Shown in pieces: positions 19,424 to 26,917 of a DNA stretch of 64,000 nt. Positions within the stretch are counted from its first letter, which is position 1, and the number at the start of each line of letters is the position of its first letter. The stretch spans positions 62,001 through 126,000 of the forward strand of contig JAFSBT010000003.1 of the NCBI GenBank assembly GCA_017437145.1, written 5' to 3'. This stretch comes from Clostridia bacterium. GTDB lineage: Bacteria; Bacillota; Clostridia; TANB77; CAG-508. The notes under the pieces are model-generated. The model was not told the origin of the DNA. It saw only the letters and a program-made list of their open reading frames with translations, and made no database searches. Made by a program: the position numbers and the translations under genes.

Positions 19424-19591
19424 TTAAATAACGAGACTCATTGAGCCGGTCGGAACTGATGATACAACGCGCATCATTGAGTTCTCAGACGCTGCTGCCG
19501 CTGCCGAAGGAAAAGCCGAAATTTTGACGGAAGTCGTTGAAAGATTGATGTGAGAATGATTGTAAGAAGGTTTTCCGCGAATTCTGTACAT
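19424..19591 (-). CDS. Very small ORF, Ser-rich (55 aa)
   Basis: MYRIRGKPSYNHSHINLSTT..., ending PTGSMSLVI, with a run FPSAAAASENSMMRVVSSV. Starts M-YR-IRG with codons ATT CGC GGA. The ribosome site is weak (CAGG, 8 bases upstream). GC-rich codons (GCG, CGC, GTC, CCG) contrast with the genome average. It is downstream of the 19.8 kb promoter and leader ORF. Function unknown; coding status plausible but unproven. Confidence 0.45.
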   Translation of the reverse strand: MYRIRGKPSYNHSHINLSTTSVKISAFPSAAAAASENSMMRVVSSVPTGSMSLVI

Positions 19592-19739
19592 AATATTTAC
19601 CTGCTTTCTTTGTTAGCAGAGGCTACGCACCCCTGCAAGAATAAAATTGGATATTGCTGGGAAATGCGAATGAGAATTGGTCCATTTCCAACTTTCAAGT
19701 CGGATAAAAGCCATATCTCAGGTTTTGTGAGGTTATACC

Positions 19740-19791
19740 TCATTGATGACTATTAGGGTGGCCGAATCGTTACATGAAACGCCTTCATCAT
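19740..19791 (-). CDS. Leader ORF with in-frame CGG (12 aa unshifted, 16 aa if shifted)
   Basis: AAGGAGTGT then ATG ATG: MMKAFHVTI, then CGG (minus 19764-19762) followed by CCA CCC TAA in the zero frame. Skipping C gives GHPNSHQ and TGA at 19740. A second copy at 20.4 kb has the same layout and the same CGG. It may be a regulatory leader peptide. Coding is supported by the ribosome site, the upstream promoter and the duplicate. Confidence 0.5.
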
Positions 19792-19844
19792 AGGGTAACA
19801 CTCCTTTTCAAAGTACTTACCGGTTATTGCCGATAGTGAAAAGG

Positions 19845-19873
19845 ATTATAACATGCGTCACATAAAAAGTCAA
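19845..19873 (-). promoter_or_regulatory. Promoter of small-ORF cassette B
   Basis: Minus strand: TTGACT, 17-base spacer, TATAAT, then CCTTTTCACTATCGGCAATA with a CGG...CCG hairpin, then AAGGAGTGT. Confidence 0.75.
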
Positions 19874-19901
19874 CAAATAGTTTTAAAAAATAAAAAAATC
19901 A

Positions 19902-19931
19902 CACTCCACCTCTATGAATAGAAGTGGAGTG
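19902..19931. terminator. Bidirectional terminator between cassettes A and B
   Basis: Stem CACTCCACCTCTA/TAGAAGTGGAGTG (with a small mismatch); T-runs on both sides (CTTTTTG on plus, GATTTTTTTA on minus). It ends cassette A. Confidence 0.8.
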
Positions 19932-19988
19932 CTTTTTGTTCGCAATGGTTAGTTTAATAAATTTTTTTGTTTATGCGAACGTTTTTTT

Positions 19989-20020
19989 ACAGGATTCTGC
20001 AGATTTCAGAAATCTCCTGT
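19989..20020. repeat. Stem-loop repeat 3 of the small-ORF island
   Basis: ACAGGATTCTGCAGA / TCAGAAATCTCCTGT. Same position relative to the ORFs as the stem-loops at 18977 and 19332, with different arms but a related TTTCAGAA loop side. Confidence 0.6.
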
Positions 20021-20076
20021 TTAAATTGGATTGGTGATTCTTTGTGGTTAAACCGTTACTCTTAAAACTACGAGCA

Positions 20077-20163
20077 TCAAAGAGTATTCACCGAATAAGT
20101 GGCTGATGTCGCCGCCAACGTTGGCCTTTCGATACTAGCCGAGGAAATGCGAATTTTACACAT
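20077..20163 (-). CDS. Very small ORF (28 aa)
   Basis: MCKIRISSASIERPTLAATS..., ending SVNTL. A very good ribosome site (TTTAGGAGG, 8-base spacing) precedes ATG. Shares the M-x2-IR start and Ser/Thr/Ala-rich composition with its neighbours. Third ORF of cassette A. Function unknown. Confidence 0.45.
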   Translation of the reverse strand: MCKIRISSASIERPTLAATSATYSVNTL

Positions 20164-20217
20164 AAAATTTCCTCCTAAAGTCTGGCTTATACTTTGTAAT
20201 CCCTTCAGAGCGAGGGA

Positions 20218-20382
20218 TTAGCCTGACTTGTGAATAGCGCATACGTTTAATTTCTTTGGCATTGCCTTTTTGCTCTTGGCGCTCATAGAAGTTAAACTAC
20301 GCTTATAGCCGGGGTAGATTGTTTGCGGACCTGAAAAAAGATGAAGTGACGTTGAGGTGTCACCACGTATGAAGTAAAACAT
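20218..20382 (-). CDS. Very small basic ORF (54 aa)
   Basis: MFYFIRGDTSTSLHLFSGPQ..., with a basic centre SAKSKKAMPKKLN, ending AIHKSG. GGAGG 9 bases before ATG; this ribosome site directly abuts the stop that the upstream leader ORF would reach after a +1 shift. Shares the IRG start. Unknown function. Confidence 0.5.
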   Translation of the reverse strand: MFYFIRGDTSTSLHLFSGPQTIYPGYKRSLTSMSAKSKKAMPKKLNVCAIHKSG

Positions 20383-20396
20383 AAAAAGTTACCTCC

Positions 20397-20490
20397 TTAA
20401 TTGGGAACCGCTGGGCTATTAGTTTTTTGGGCATTTGCTAATTGATGATATTTAGGGCGGCCGAATTGTTGCATAGGCTACCTTCATCAT
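20397..20490 (-). CDS. Leader ORF with in-frame CGG (12 aa unshifted, 30 aa if shifted)
   Basis: AAGGAGTGT then ATG ATG: MMKVAYATI, then CGG (minus 20463-20461). The zero frame ends CCG CCC TAA after 12 residues. Skipping the C gives GRPKYHQLANAQ and runs to a TAA at 20399-20397 that touches the GGAGG of the next ORF, as expected for coupled translation. Paralog of the 19.79 kb leader ORF: shared MMK, TI, CGG and H-Q after the shift. The fourth base is C here, unlike the eight shift sites in ordinary genes. Confidence 0.5.
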
Positions 20491-20545
20491 AAAGCAACAC
20501 TCCTTTTTCAAAGTCTTATCGGCTGATTGACCAATAGTGTAAAGG

Positions 20546-20575
20546 ATTATAGCATGTGTATACATAAAAAGTCAA
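20546..20575 (-). promoter_or_regulatory. Promoter of small-ORF cassette A
   Basis: Minus strand: TTGACT, 18-base spacer, TATAAT, then CCTTTACACTATTGGTCAAT with a hairpin, then AAGGAGTGT. Nearly the same as the cassette B promoter. Confidence 0.75.
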
Positions 20576-20673
20576 GAAAAATAAGATTTATATAGTAAAT
20601 TATAATTCAACCAAACTCCAAATTCTAAATTCCAAAAACATTATAAAATTTTGCATAAAAACCAAAAAAAATC

Positions 20674-20702
20674 TTGAAAAAAGGAATGTTTTGTGTTATA
20701 TT
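20674..20702 (+). promoter_or_regulatory. Promoter of the purine operon leader
   Basis: TTGAAA, 17-base spacer, TATATT; transcription would start near 20710 and run through the leader ORF and hairpin into purE. Confidence 0.7.
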
Positions 20703-20779
20703 AAATAAGTATTAACAATTATTTTTAGATAATAAAGATGTGAATCTAAGATGTTTACATTTTGAAAGGGGAAAAAACA

Positions 20780-20851
20780 ATGAAGGGAAATACCCTAACA
20801 TGCAAAAACCATATTATATCAGAAATGTTAATAATAAAAATATTTATATAA
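20780..20851 (+). CDS. Possible leader peptide upstream of purE (23 aa)
   Basis: GAAAGGGG 6 bases before ATG; MKGNTLTCKNHIISEMLIIK... It ends 5 bases before the terminator-like hairpin at 20856. The AGGGAAATACCCT inside could also be a small RNA hairpin. No obvious control-codon run, so it may instead be part of a structured leader. Confidence 0.4.
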   Translation: MKGNTLTCKNHIISEMLIIKIFI

Positions 20852-20855
20852 AATA

Positions 20856-20893
20856 AAAGCAGACCTATTGCATCATTTAGGTCTGCTTTATAA
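20856..20893 (+). terminator. Terminator-like hairpin (possible attenuator) before purE
   Basis: Perfect 11-bp stem AAAGCAGACCT / AGGTCTGCTTT with a 12-base loop, then ATAAATTATTTTAA. It lies between the promoter and purE, so it must be bypassed for operon expression. Confidence 0.7.
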
Positions 20894-20921
20894 ATTATTT
20901 TAACTAGAAAGGAAGATTAAA

Positions 20922-21410
20922 ATGAAAAAAGTTGCAATTATAATGGGAAGCGATAGCGATTTACCAGTTGTAGAAAAAGCTATTGAAACATTAAAAAAAT
21001 ATGAGGTTCCATATGAAGTTCATGTGTATTCTGCTCACAGAACACCTGTTGAAGCTAGAGATTTTGCATTAAATGCTAGAAAAAATAATTTTGGAGTAAT
21101 AATTGCCGCTGCAGGTAAAGCTGCACATTTAGCAGGAGCTATTGCTGCAAATACTACAATACCAGTTATAGGAATACCAGTTAAATCATCTACATTAGAT
21201 GGACTAGATGCACTTTTATCTACAGTTCAAATGCCATCTGGAATACCAGTAGCAACAGTTGCTATTGATGGAGCAGCAAACAGTGCATTACTTGCAATTG
21301 AAATATTATCAGTATCAGATGAAGGATTAGCAATAAAATTAGAAAATGAAAGAAAAAAATCAGCAGAAACAGTTTTGGAAAAAGATAAAAAAATAAGTCA
21401 ACAATATTAA
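20922..21410 (+). CDS. purE: N5-carboxyaminoimidazole ribonucleotide mutase PurE
   Basis: Carboxylation step of purine synthesis (CAIR formation). 162 residues with IMGSDSDLPVVEKA at the N-terminus, SAHRTP (residues about 43-48), IAAAGKAAHLAGA and IPVIGIPVKSS, all typical PurE. No purK is visible in the window. First structural gene of the operon, with AGAAAGGAAG ribosome site. Whether it works as class I with PurK elsewhere, or with CO2 directly, cannot be told from the sequence. Confidence 0.96.
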   Translation: MKKVAIIMGSDSDLPVVEKAIETLKKYEVPYEVHVYSAHRTPVEARDFALNARKNNFGVIIAAAGKAAHLAGAIAANTTIPVIGIPVKSSTLDGLDALLSTVQMPSGIPVATVAIDGAANSALLAIEILSVSDEGLAIKLENERKKSAETVLEKDKKISQQY

Positions 21411-21451
21411 AAATATATATTACAATTGATAAAAATGGAGGAATGAGAACA

Positions 21452-22876
21452 ATGGAAAATTTACACGAAGAATGTGGCGTATTTGGAGTTTACAGCCCTA
21501 AAAAAACAAATGTAGCAGCAACTACATATTATGGATTATTTGCACTTCAACACAGAGGACAAGAAAGCTGTGGGATAGTAGTAAATGATGAAGGAGTATT
21601 TAATCACTATAAAGATTCAGGATTAGTAAATGATGTTTTCACACCAGAAGTTATGGCTGAATTAGGAGAAGGAAATATTGCTTTAGGACATGTTAGATAT
21701 GGTACAACAGGAAAAGGAGATAGAGTTAACTCTCAACCTATAGTTGTAAATCACGTAAAGGGAAGAATGGCTTTAGCATATAATGGAAATATTGTAAATT
21801 ATATGGAACTTAGACAAGAATTAGAAATGACAGGAGCTATTTTCCATACAACAAGTGATATGGAAGTTATATCATACATAATTACAAAAGAACGTTTAAA
21901 CAGTCATTCAATTGAAGAAGCAATAGATTGCGCAATGGATAAAATAAAAGGAGCATATTCAATTGTTGTAATGTCTCCACAAAAATTAATTGCAGCAAGA
22001 GATAAAAATGGATTCAAACCACTTTGTTATGGACAAACAAAAGATGGTAGATATATAGTAGCATCAGAAAGTTGTGCTTTAAATGCAGTTGGTGCAAAAC
22101 TTATTCGTGAAATAAAACCAGGTGAAATTGTAATTTTCGATAAAGATGGAATAAGAACAATAACAAACCATTGCGAAAAAGAAAAAGAAGCTTTATGTAT
22201 TTTTGAATATATATATTTTGCAAGACCAGATTCAGTAATAGAAGGTCAATCTGTTCACAAAGCAAGAATGATAGCTGGAGCAGCACTAGCAAAAGATTAC
22301 CCTGTAGAAGCAGATGTTGTAATTGGAGTTCCGGATTCAGGAATTGATGCTGCAGTTGGTTATGCTAAAGAATCAGGAATACCTTATGGTGTTGGATTTA
22401 TAAAAAATAAATATATAGGAAGAACATTTATTGCGCCAGGACAAAAAGTAAGAGAAGATAAAGTTAGAATAAAATTAAATACTGTTTCAGAAACTGTTAA
22501 AGGAAAAAGAGTTGTTTTAATAGATGATTCTATAGTAAGAGGAACAACATGTGCAAGAATTGTTAAACTACTTCGTGAAGCAGGTGCAAAAGAAGTTCAT
22601 ATGAGAGTAACAGCTCCACCATTTATAGATTTATGTTATTATGGTACAGATATAGACTCAAAAGAAAATCTAATTGCATGTACTCATAGCTTAGAAGAAA
22701 TAAAAGAAGTAGCAGGAGTTGATTCTTTAGGATTCTTAAGAAAAGAAAGATTATATGAAATGGTCAACAAAGATGAAAATAAAGGATTCTGTATGGCATG
22801 TTTCGATAGTAACTTCCCAACAGAATTACCAACAGAATTTAGTAATAGTAAATATGAACAAAAAATAGTAAAATAG
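21452..22876 (+). CDS. purF: Amidophosphoribosyltransferase PurF
   Basis: First committed purine step: PRPP + glutamine to phosphoribosylamine. Start placed at ATG 21452, 10 bases from GGAGG; ATG 21443 is too close. A short propeptide precedes the catalytic Cys in EECGVFGVY. N-terminal glutamine amidotransferase domain with LGHVRYGTTG; phosphoribosyltransferase PRPP loop VVLIDDSIVRGTTCARI. Cysteines in CIFEYIYFARPDS, ACTHSLEE and GFCMACFD fit the 4Fe-4S cluster of Bacillus-type PurF. 474 residues. Confidence 0.96.
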   Translation: MENLHEECGVFGVYSPKKTNVAATTYYGLFALQHRGQESCGIVVNDEGVFNHYKDSGLVNDVFTPEVMAELGEGNIALGHVRYGTTGKGDRVNSQPIVVNHVKGRMALAYNGNIVNYMELRQELEMTGAIFHTTSDMEVISYIITKERLNSHSIEEAIDCAMDKIKGAYSIVVMSPQKLIAARDKNGFKPLCYGQTKDGRYIVASESCALNAVGAKLIREIKPGEIVIFDKDGIRTITNHCEKEKEALCIFEYIYFARPDSVIEGQSVHKARMIAGAALAKDYPVEADVVIGVPDSGIDAAVGYAKESGIPYGVGFIKNKYIGRTFIAPGQKVREDKVRIKLNTVSETVKGKRVVLIDDSIVRGTTCARIVKLLREAGAKEVHMRVTAPPFIDLCYYGTDIDSKENLIACTHSLEEIKEVAGVDSLGFLRKERLYEMVNKDENKGFCMACFDSNFPTELPTEFSNSKYEQKIVK

Positions 22877-22896
22877 ATAAGAAAGGAATGTGAAAA

Positions 22897-23937
22897 ATGG
22901 AAAAAAGTTTTAGTGAAAGTTACAAAGAATCAGGAGTTGATATCACAGCAGGATACAAAGCAGTAGAATTAATGAAAACACATATCGCAAGAACATTAAC
23001 ATCTGGAGCACTTTCAGATATTGGAGGATTTGGAGGTTTATTCGAATTAGATTTAGAAGGAATAAACAAACCAGTTCTAGTTAGCGGAACAGATGGTGTA
23101 GGAACAAAATTAAAAATGGCATTTTTAATGGATAAACACAATACAGTAGGAATTGATTGTGTTGCTATGTGTGTAAACGATATAATCTGTTGCGGAGCAA
23201 AACCATTATTCTTTTTAGATTATATAGCATGTGGAAAAAATTATCCTGAAAAAATAGCACAAATTGTTGAAGGAGTAGCTGAAGGTTGTGTTCAATCAGG
23301 TGCAAGCTTAATAGGTGGAGAAACTGCAGAAATGCCAGGATTTTATCCTATAGATGAATATGATTTAGCAGGTTTTGCTGTAGGTGTTGTTGATAAAGAC
23401 GAAATATTAAATAACAAAACAATTAAAGAAGGAGATGTTATTATAGCATTACCATCAAGTGGAGTTCATTCTAATGGATTTTCATTAGTAAGAAAAGTAT
23501 TTGATGTGGAAAATGCTGATTTAAAAACTCCTCGTGAAGAATTAGATGGAAAAAGTATAGGAGAAACTTTACTTACACCAACTAAAATATATGTAAAACC
23601 AATGCTTGCTTTATTTGAAGAAGTAAAAGTAAAAGCAGTTTCACATATTACAGGTGGAGGTTTCTACGAAAACATTCCAAGAAGTATTCCAAAAGGATTT
23701 GGAGCAAAAATTAAAAAAGATAATTTAAGAATATTACCAATATTTAAATTACTTCAAAAAGAAGGAAACATTCCAGAAAGAGATATGTTTAACACATACA
23801 ATATGGGTGTTGGAATGAGTATAGTAGTAGATAGTAACGATGTAGAAAAAGCATTAGAAGTGTTAAAAGCAAATGGAGAAGATGCATACGTTATAGGTGA
23901 AATAGTAAAATCAGAAGACGGAGTAATCTTGGAATAG
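22897..23937 (+). CDS. purM: Phosphoribosylformylglycinamidine cyclo-ligase PurM
   Basis: Makes AIR from FGAM with ATP. 346 residues: [15 protein letters not shown] (ATP/Mg loop), [67 protein letters not shown]. Starts 20 bases after purF with AAGGAATG. A GTAGGGG repeat carrying an extra insert, then a stem-loop, separate it from purN. Confidence 0.97.
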   Translation: MEKSFSESYKESGVDITAGYKAVELMKTHIARTLTSGALSDIGGFGGLFELDLEGINKPVLVSGTDGVGTKLKMAFLMDKHNTVGIDCVAMCVNDIICCGAKPLFFLDYIACGKNYPEKIAQIVEGVAEGCVQSGASLIGGETAEMPGFYPIDEYDLAGFAVGVVDKDEILNNKTIKEGDVIIALPSSGVHSNGFSLVRKVFDVENADLKTPREELDGKSIGETLLTPTKIYVKPMLALFEEVKVKAVSHITGGGFYENIPRSIPKGFGAKIKKDNLRILPIFKLLQKEGNIPERDMFNTYNMGVGMSIVVDSNDVEKALEVLKANGEDAYVIGEIVKSEDGVILE

Positions 23938-23952
23938 TGAATAATGAATAAT

Positions 23953-24030
23953 GTAGGGGCGACCATCGATTAGCTGTGCGAAATGAAATGAGCTACAGAT
24001 AATACATGCCCTTGGGGTATTGGTCGTCCG
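23953..24030 (+). repeat. GTAGGGG repeat interrupted by an insert (copy 6)
   Basis: GTAGGGGCGACCAT, then about 53 foreign bases (from CGATTAGCTGTGCG to CCTTGGGGT), then ATTGGTCGTCCG. Without the insert it would equal copies 4, 8 and 14. Flanked by TGAATAATGAATAAT and, after the hairpin, its approximate complement. Confidence 0.8.
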
Positions 24031-24070
24031 TGCTACAAAGGAATACCGGAAATAATTAATAATAAATAAA

Positions 24071-24097
24071 AGAATTTGCTGTGTAACAGCAAATTCT
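24071..24097 (+). terminator. Stem-loop between purM and purN
   Basis: AGAATTTGCTG / CAGCAAATTCT perfect stem with TGTAA loop, no T-run; could be an mRNA processing or stability hairpin. Confidence 0.5.
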
Positions 24098-24155
24098 AAC
24101 CAAAATTATTAACTATTAATTATTCATTATTAATTAATATATAAAGGAGAATAAC

Positions 24156-24755
24156 ATGCAAAAAGCAAAAGTAGCAGTTTTAGTTTCAGGTGGAGGAACA
24201 AATCTTCAAGCATTAATAGACTATACAAAAAATAACAATGCAAATTTTGAAATTTCACTTGTTATTTCAAACAAAGAAGATGCATATGCTTTGAAACGTG
24301 CTAAAAATAGTAATATAGAAACAGAAATTGTTTTAAGAAATGAATTTAAAAATTCAATAGAATTTGAAAATAAAATAAAACAAATTTTAAAAGAAAAAGA
24401 AATAGATTTAATTGTTTTAGCAGGTTTCATGAGCATATTAACAGAAAACTTCACATCAGAATATCCTAATAAAATAATAAATGTACATCCATCATTAATT
24501 CCATCTTTTTGTGGAAAAGGATTTTATGGATTAAAAGTGCATGAAGCAGCTTTAGAATATGGAGTTAAATTAACAGGTGCAACAGTACACTTTGTAAATG
24601 AAATTCCAGACGGTGGAAAAATAATAAAGCAAAAAGCTGTACAAATAGAAGAAAATGACACACCAGAAACATTACAAAAAAGAGTTATGGAACAAGCAGA
24701 ATGGATTATCTTACCAGAAGCAGTAAATGAGGTGGCTGAGGAATTTATAAAATAA
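24156..24755 (+). CDS. purN: Phosphoribosylglycinamide formyltransferase PurN
   Basis: Formylates GAR with 10-formyl-THF. 199 residues: AVLVSGGGTNLQALID, LAGFMSILTENF, the catalytic INVHPSLIPSF with Asn and His, and GATVHFVNEIPDGGKII with the catalytic Asp. GSG variant region GKGFYGLKVHEAAL is normal. AAAGGAG before ATG. The formyl donor could come from the fhs product encoded at 36 kb. Confidence 0.96.
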   Translation: MQKAKVAVLVSGGGTNLQALIDYTKNNNANFEISLVISNKEDAYALKRAKNSNIETEIVLRNEFKNSIEFENKIKQILKEKEIDLIVLAGFMSILTENFTSEYPNKIINVHPSLIPSFCGKGFYGLKVHEAALEYGVKLTGATVHFVNEIPDGGKIIKQKAVQIEENDTPETLQKRVMEQAEWIILPEAVNEVAEEFIK

Positions 24756-24760
24756 TTATT

Positions 24761-24810
24761 GTAGGGGTCGGTCTTGACCGACCCAGGGCAGGTCGAGACC
24801 TGCCCCTACA
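24761..24810 (+). repeat. Double GTAGGGG repeat (copy 7)
   Basis: GTAGGGGTCGGTCTTGACCG, CCCAGGGCAGGTCGAGACC and TGCCCCTACA; near-identical to copy 5 and ending with the complement of its own start. Confidence 0.9.
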
Positions 24811-24846
24811 AATAAAAATAATATAAAATAATTATAGGAGGAAAAA

Positions 24847-25566
24847 ATGGATATTTACAAAACACCAACAATAGCAGAATTAATTAAAGACAATTCTTAT
24901 GTAGGAAGAGGAATTGTTATTGGTAAAAGCCAAGATGGAAAAAATGCAGTAACAGCATATTTTATAATGGGAAGAAGTGAAAACAGTAGAAATCGTGTTT
25001 TCATAGAAAATGGAGAGGAGATAGTAATTCATCCTTTTGATGCTTCAAAAGTTGAAGACCCTTCTTTAATTATTTATTCTCCAATAAGAGTATTTGAAAA
25101 CAATGTAATAGTAACAAATGGAGATCAAACAGATACAGTTTATGATTTTGTAAGCACTGGAAAAACATTTGAACAAGCTCTAGAAACAAGAGAATTCGAA
25201 CCAGACGCTCCAAACTTTACACCTAGAATTAGTGGAATGCTAACATTAAATGATAGTGATTTTAATTATAAAATGAGTATATTAAAAAGTGCTGATGCAA
25301 ATGGTTCATCTTGCAATAGATATAGTTTTTCATATAATTCATTACCAGGATTAGGACATTTTATACATACATACCAATGCGATGGAAATCCTATTCCAAC
25401 ATTCCAAGGAGAACCGGAAAGAGTTGAAATTCCAAATGATATAGATGAATTTACAACTTCAATTTGGGAAAATTTAAATGAGAATAATAAAATTTCATTA
25501 TATGTTCGTTATATAAATTTAGAAACTGGAAAAACAGAAAACAGATTAATAAATAAAAATAAATAA
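24847..25566 (+). CDS. purO: IMP cyclohydrolase, PurO-like
   Basis: Closes FAICAR to IMP, the last purine step. 239 residues with VGRGIVIGKSQDGKNAV, YFIMGRSENSRNRVF, NGDQTDTVYD and TPRISGM, which match the archaeal-type PurO/IMP_cyclohyd family and not the cyclohydrolase half of bacterial PurH. It sits directly before a formyltransferase-only PurH, so the two genes together replace bifunctional PurH. RBS TAGGAGG. Confidence 0.85.
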   Translation: MDIYKTPTIAELIKDNSYVGRGIVIGKSQDGKNAVTAYFIMGRSENSRNRVFIENGEEIVIHPFDASKVEDPSLIIYSPIRVFENNVIVTNGDQTDTVYDFVSTGKTFEQALETREFEPDAPNFTPRISGMLTLNDSDFNYKMSILKSADANGSSCNRYSFSYNSLPGLGHFIHTYQCDGNPIPTFQGEPERVEIPNDIDEFTTSIWENLNENNKISLYVRYINLETGKTENRLINKNK

Positions 25567-25579
25567 AGGAGATTAAAAA

Positions 25580-26761
25580 ATGAAAGAATTTGAATTAAAG
25601 TATGGATGTAATCCAAATCAAAAACCAGCAAAAATTTATATGCAAGATGGTTCTGAATTACCTATTGAAATATTAAATGGAAAACCAGGTTATATAAACT
25701 TTTTAGATGCATTTAATAGCTGGCAATTAGTAAAAGAAATAAAAGAAGCATTAGGTATGCCTGCTGCAACATCATTTAAACACGTAAGCCCAACTTCTGC
25801 AGCTGTAGGAACACCATTAAGCGATAAACTAAAAAAAGCATGTTTTGTTGATGATATAGAAGGATTAGATGAATCACCTTTAGCATGTGCATATGCAAGA
25901 GCAAGAGGAACAGATAGAATGTCTTCATTTGGAGATTGGATTGCATTAAGTGATGAATGTGATTTAACTACAGCAAAAATAATAGAAAGAGAAGTTTCAG
26001 ATGGTGTTATAGCCCCAGGATATTCTGATGAAGCTTTAGAATTATTAAAAGCTAAAAGAAAAGGTTCATATAATATAGTAAAAATAGACCCCAATTATGT
26101 ACCTGAAGAAGCTGAAAAGAAACAAGTTTATGGAATTACTTTTGAACAAGGAAGAAACAACTTTAAAATTGATAAAGATTTATTAAATGAAGTTGTTACA
26201 GCAAATAAAAATATTCCAGATAGCGCAAAAAGAGATTTAATTATAGCACTTATAACATTAAAATATACACAATCAAATTCAGTTTGTTTTGCAGTTGATG
26301 GACAAGCAATAGGTGTAGGAGCAGGACAACAATCAAGAATTCACTGTACAAGACTTGCAGGAAGCAAAGCTGATAACTGGCATTTAAGACAATGTGATAA
26401 AGTTTTAAATTTACCTTTCTTAGATGAAGTTGGTAGACCTGAAAGAAATAATATAATTGATTTATACATAACAGGTGAAGAAGATGTAACTTTAGATGGT
26501 GAATGGCAAAAATATTTCAAAGTACAACCAGAACCTTTCACTGATGAAGAAAAGAAAGAATATTTATCAAAAATAACAGGTGTTTCATTAGGAAGTGACG
26601 CTTTCTTCCCATTTGGTGATAACATTGATAGAGCTGCAAGAAGTGGTGTAAGTTATATTGCTGAGCCAGGTGGTTCAATAAGAGATGGACAAGTAATTGA
26701 AACATGTGATAAGTATGGAATGGCTATGGCGTTTACAGGGATGAGATTATTCCATCACTAG
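25580..26761 (+). CDS. purH: AICAR formyltransferase (PurH without the cyclohydrolase domain)
   Basis: Formylates AICAR to FAICAR. 393 residues that begin directly with the AICARFT domain (FELKYGCNPNQKPAKIY, KHVSPTSAAVG). Later GQQSRIHCTRLAGSKA and FFPFGDNIDRAARSGVSYIAEPGGSIRD are AICARFT signatures. The roughly 200-residue N-terminal MGS-like cyclohydrolase domain of ordinary PurH is absent; the upstream PurO-like gene should supply that step. 13-base gap to purO and ribosome site AAAGGAG. Confidence 0.92.
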   Translation: MKEFELKYGCNPNQKPAKIYMQDGSELPIEILNGKPGYINFLDAFNSWQLVKEIKEALGMPAATSFKHVSPTSAAVGTPLSDKLKKACFVDDIEGLDESPLACAYARARGTDRMSSFGDWIALSDECDLTTAKIIEREVSDGVIAPGYSDEALELLKAKRKGSYNIVKIDPNYVPEEAEKKQVYGITFEQGRNNFKIDKDLLNEVVTANKNIPDSAKRDLIIALITLKYTQSNSVCFAVDGQAIGVGAGQQSRIHCTRLAGSKADNWHLRQCDKVLNLPFLDEVGRPERNNIIDLYITGEEDVTLDGEWQKYFKVQPEPFTDEEKKEYLSKITGVSLGSDAFFPFGDNIDRAARSGVSYIAEPGGSIRDGQVIETCDKYGMAMAFTGMRLFHH

Positions 26762-26766
26762 AAGAG

Positions 26767-26890
26767 AATTCAAAAGATAATCAGCATTTGAGGTCGTTAA
26801 AATCTCGTCAAAAATCCTCAACGTACCACATGTACGCCTCCGGTTTTTGACTCGATTTTGCCTACTCAAATACTAATTCTTTTTTGAATT
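26767..26890. repeat. Large palindromic repeat between purH and purD
   Basis: Arms starting AATTCAAAAGA and ending TCTTTTTTGAATT enclose a second palindrome centred on CGTACCACATGTACG, with flanking CAAAAATCCTC / CCGGTTTTTGAC arms. About 124 bases, no ORF. MITE-like or a structured RNA spacer. Confidence 0.7.
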
Positions 26891-26917
26891 ATATAAATTT
26901 GTTTGAAAGGAAAAATT

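Noticed and set aside
19597..19743. 48-codon minus-strand frame between the leader ORF and the 55-residue ORF
   Set aside because: No ribosome site, and the matching region of the other cassette has no such frame.
20703..20921. Purine riboswitch before purE
   Set aside because: The conserved three-way-junction sequences of the xpt-type aptamer are not visible; only an ORF and a terminator-like stem are.
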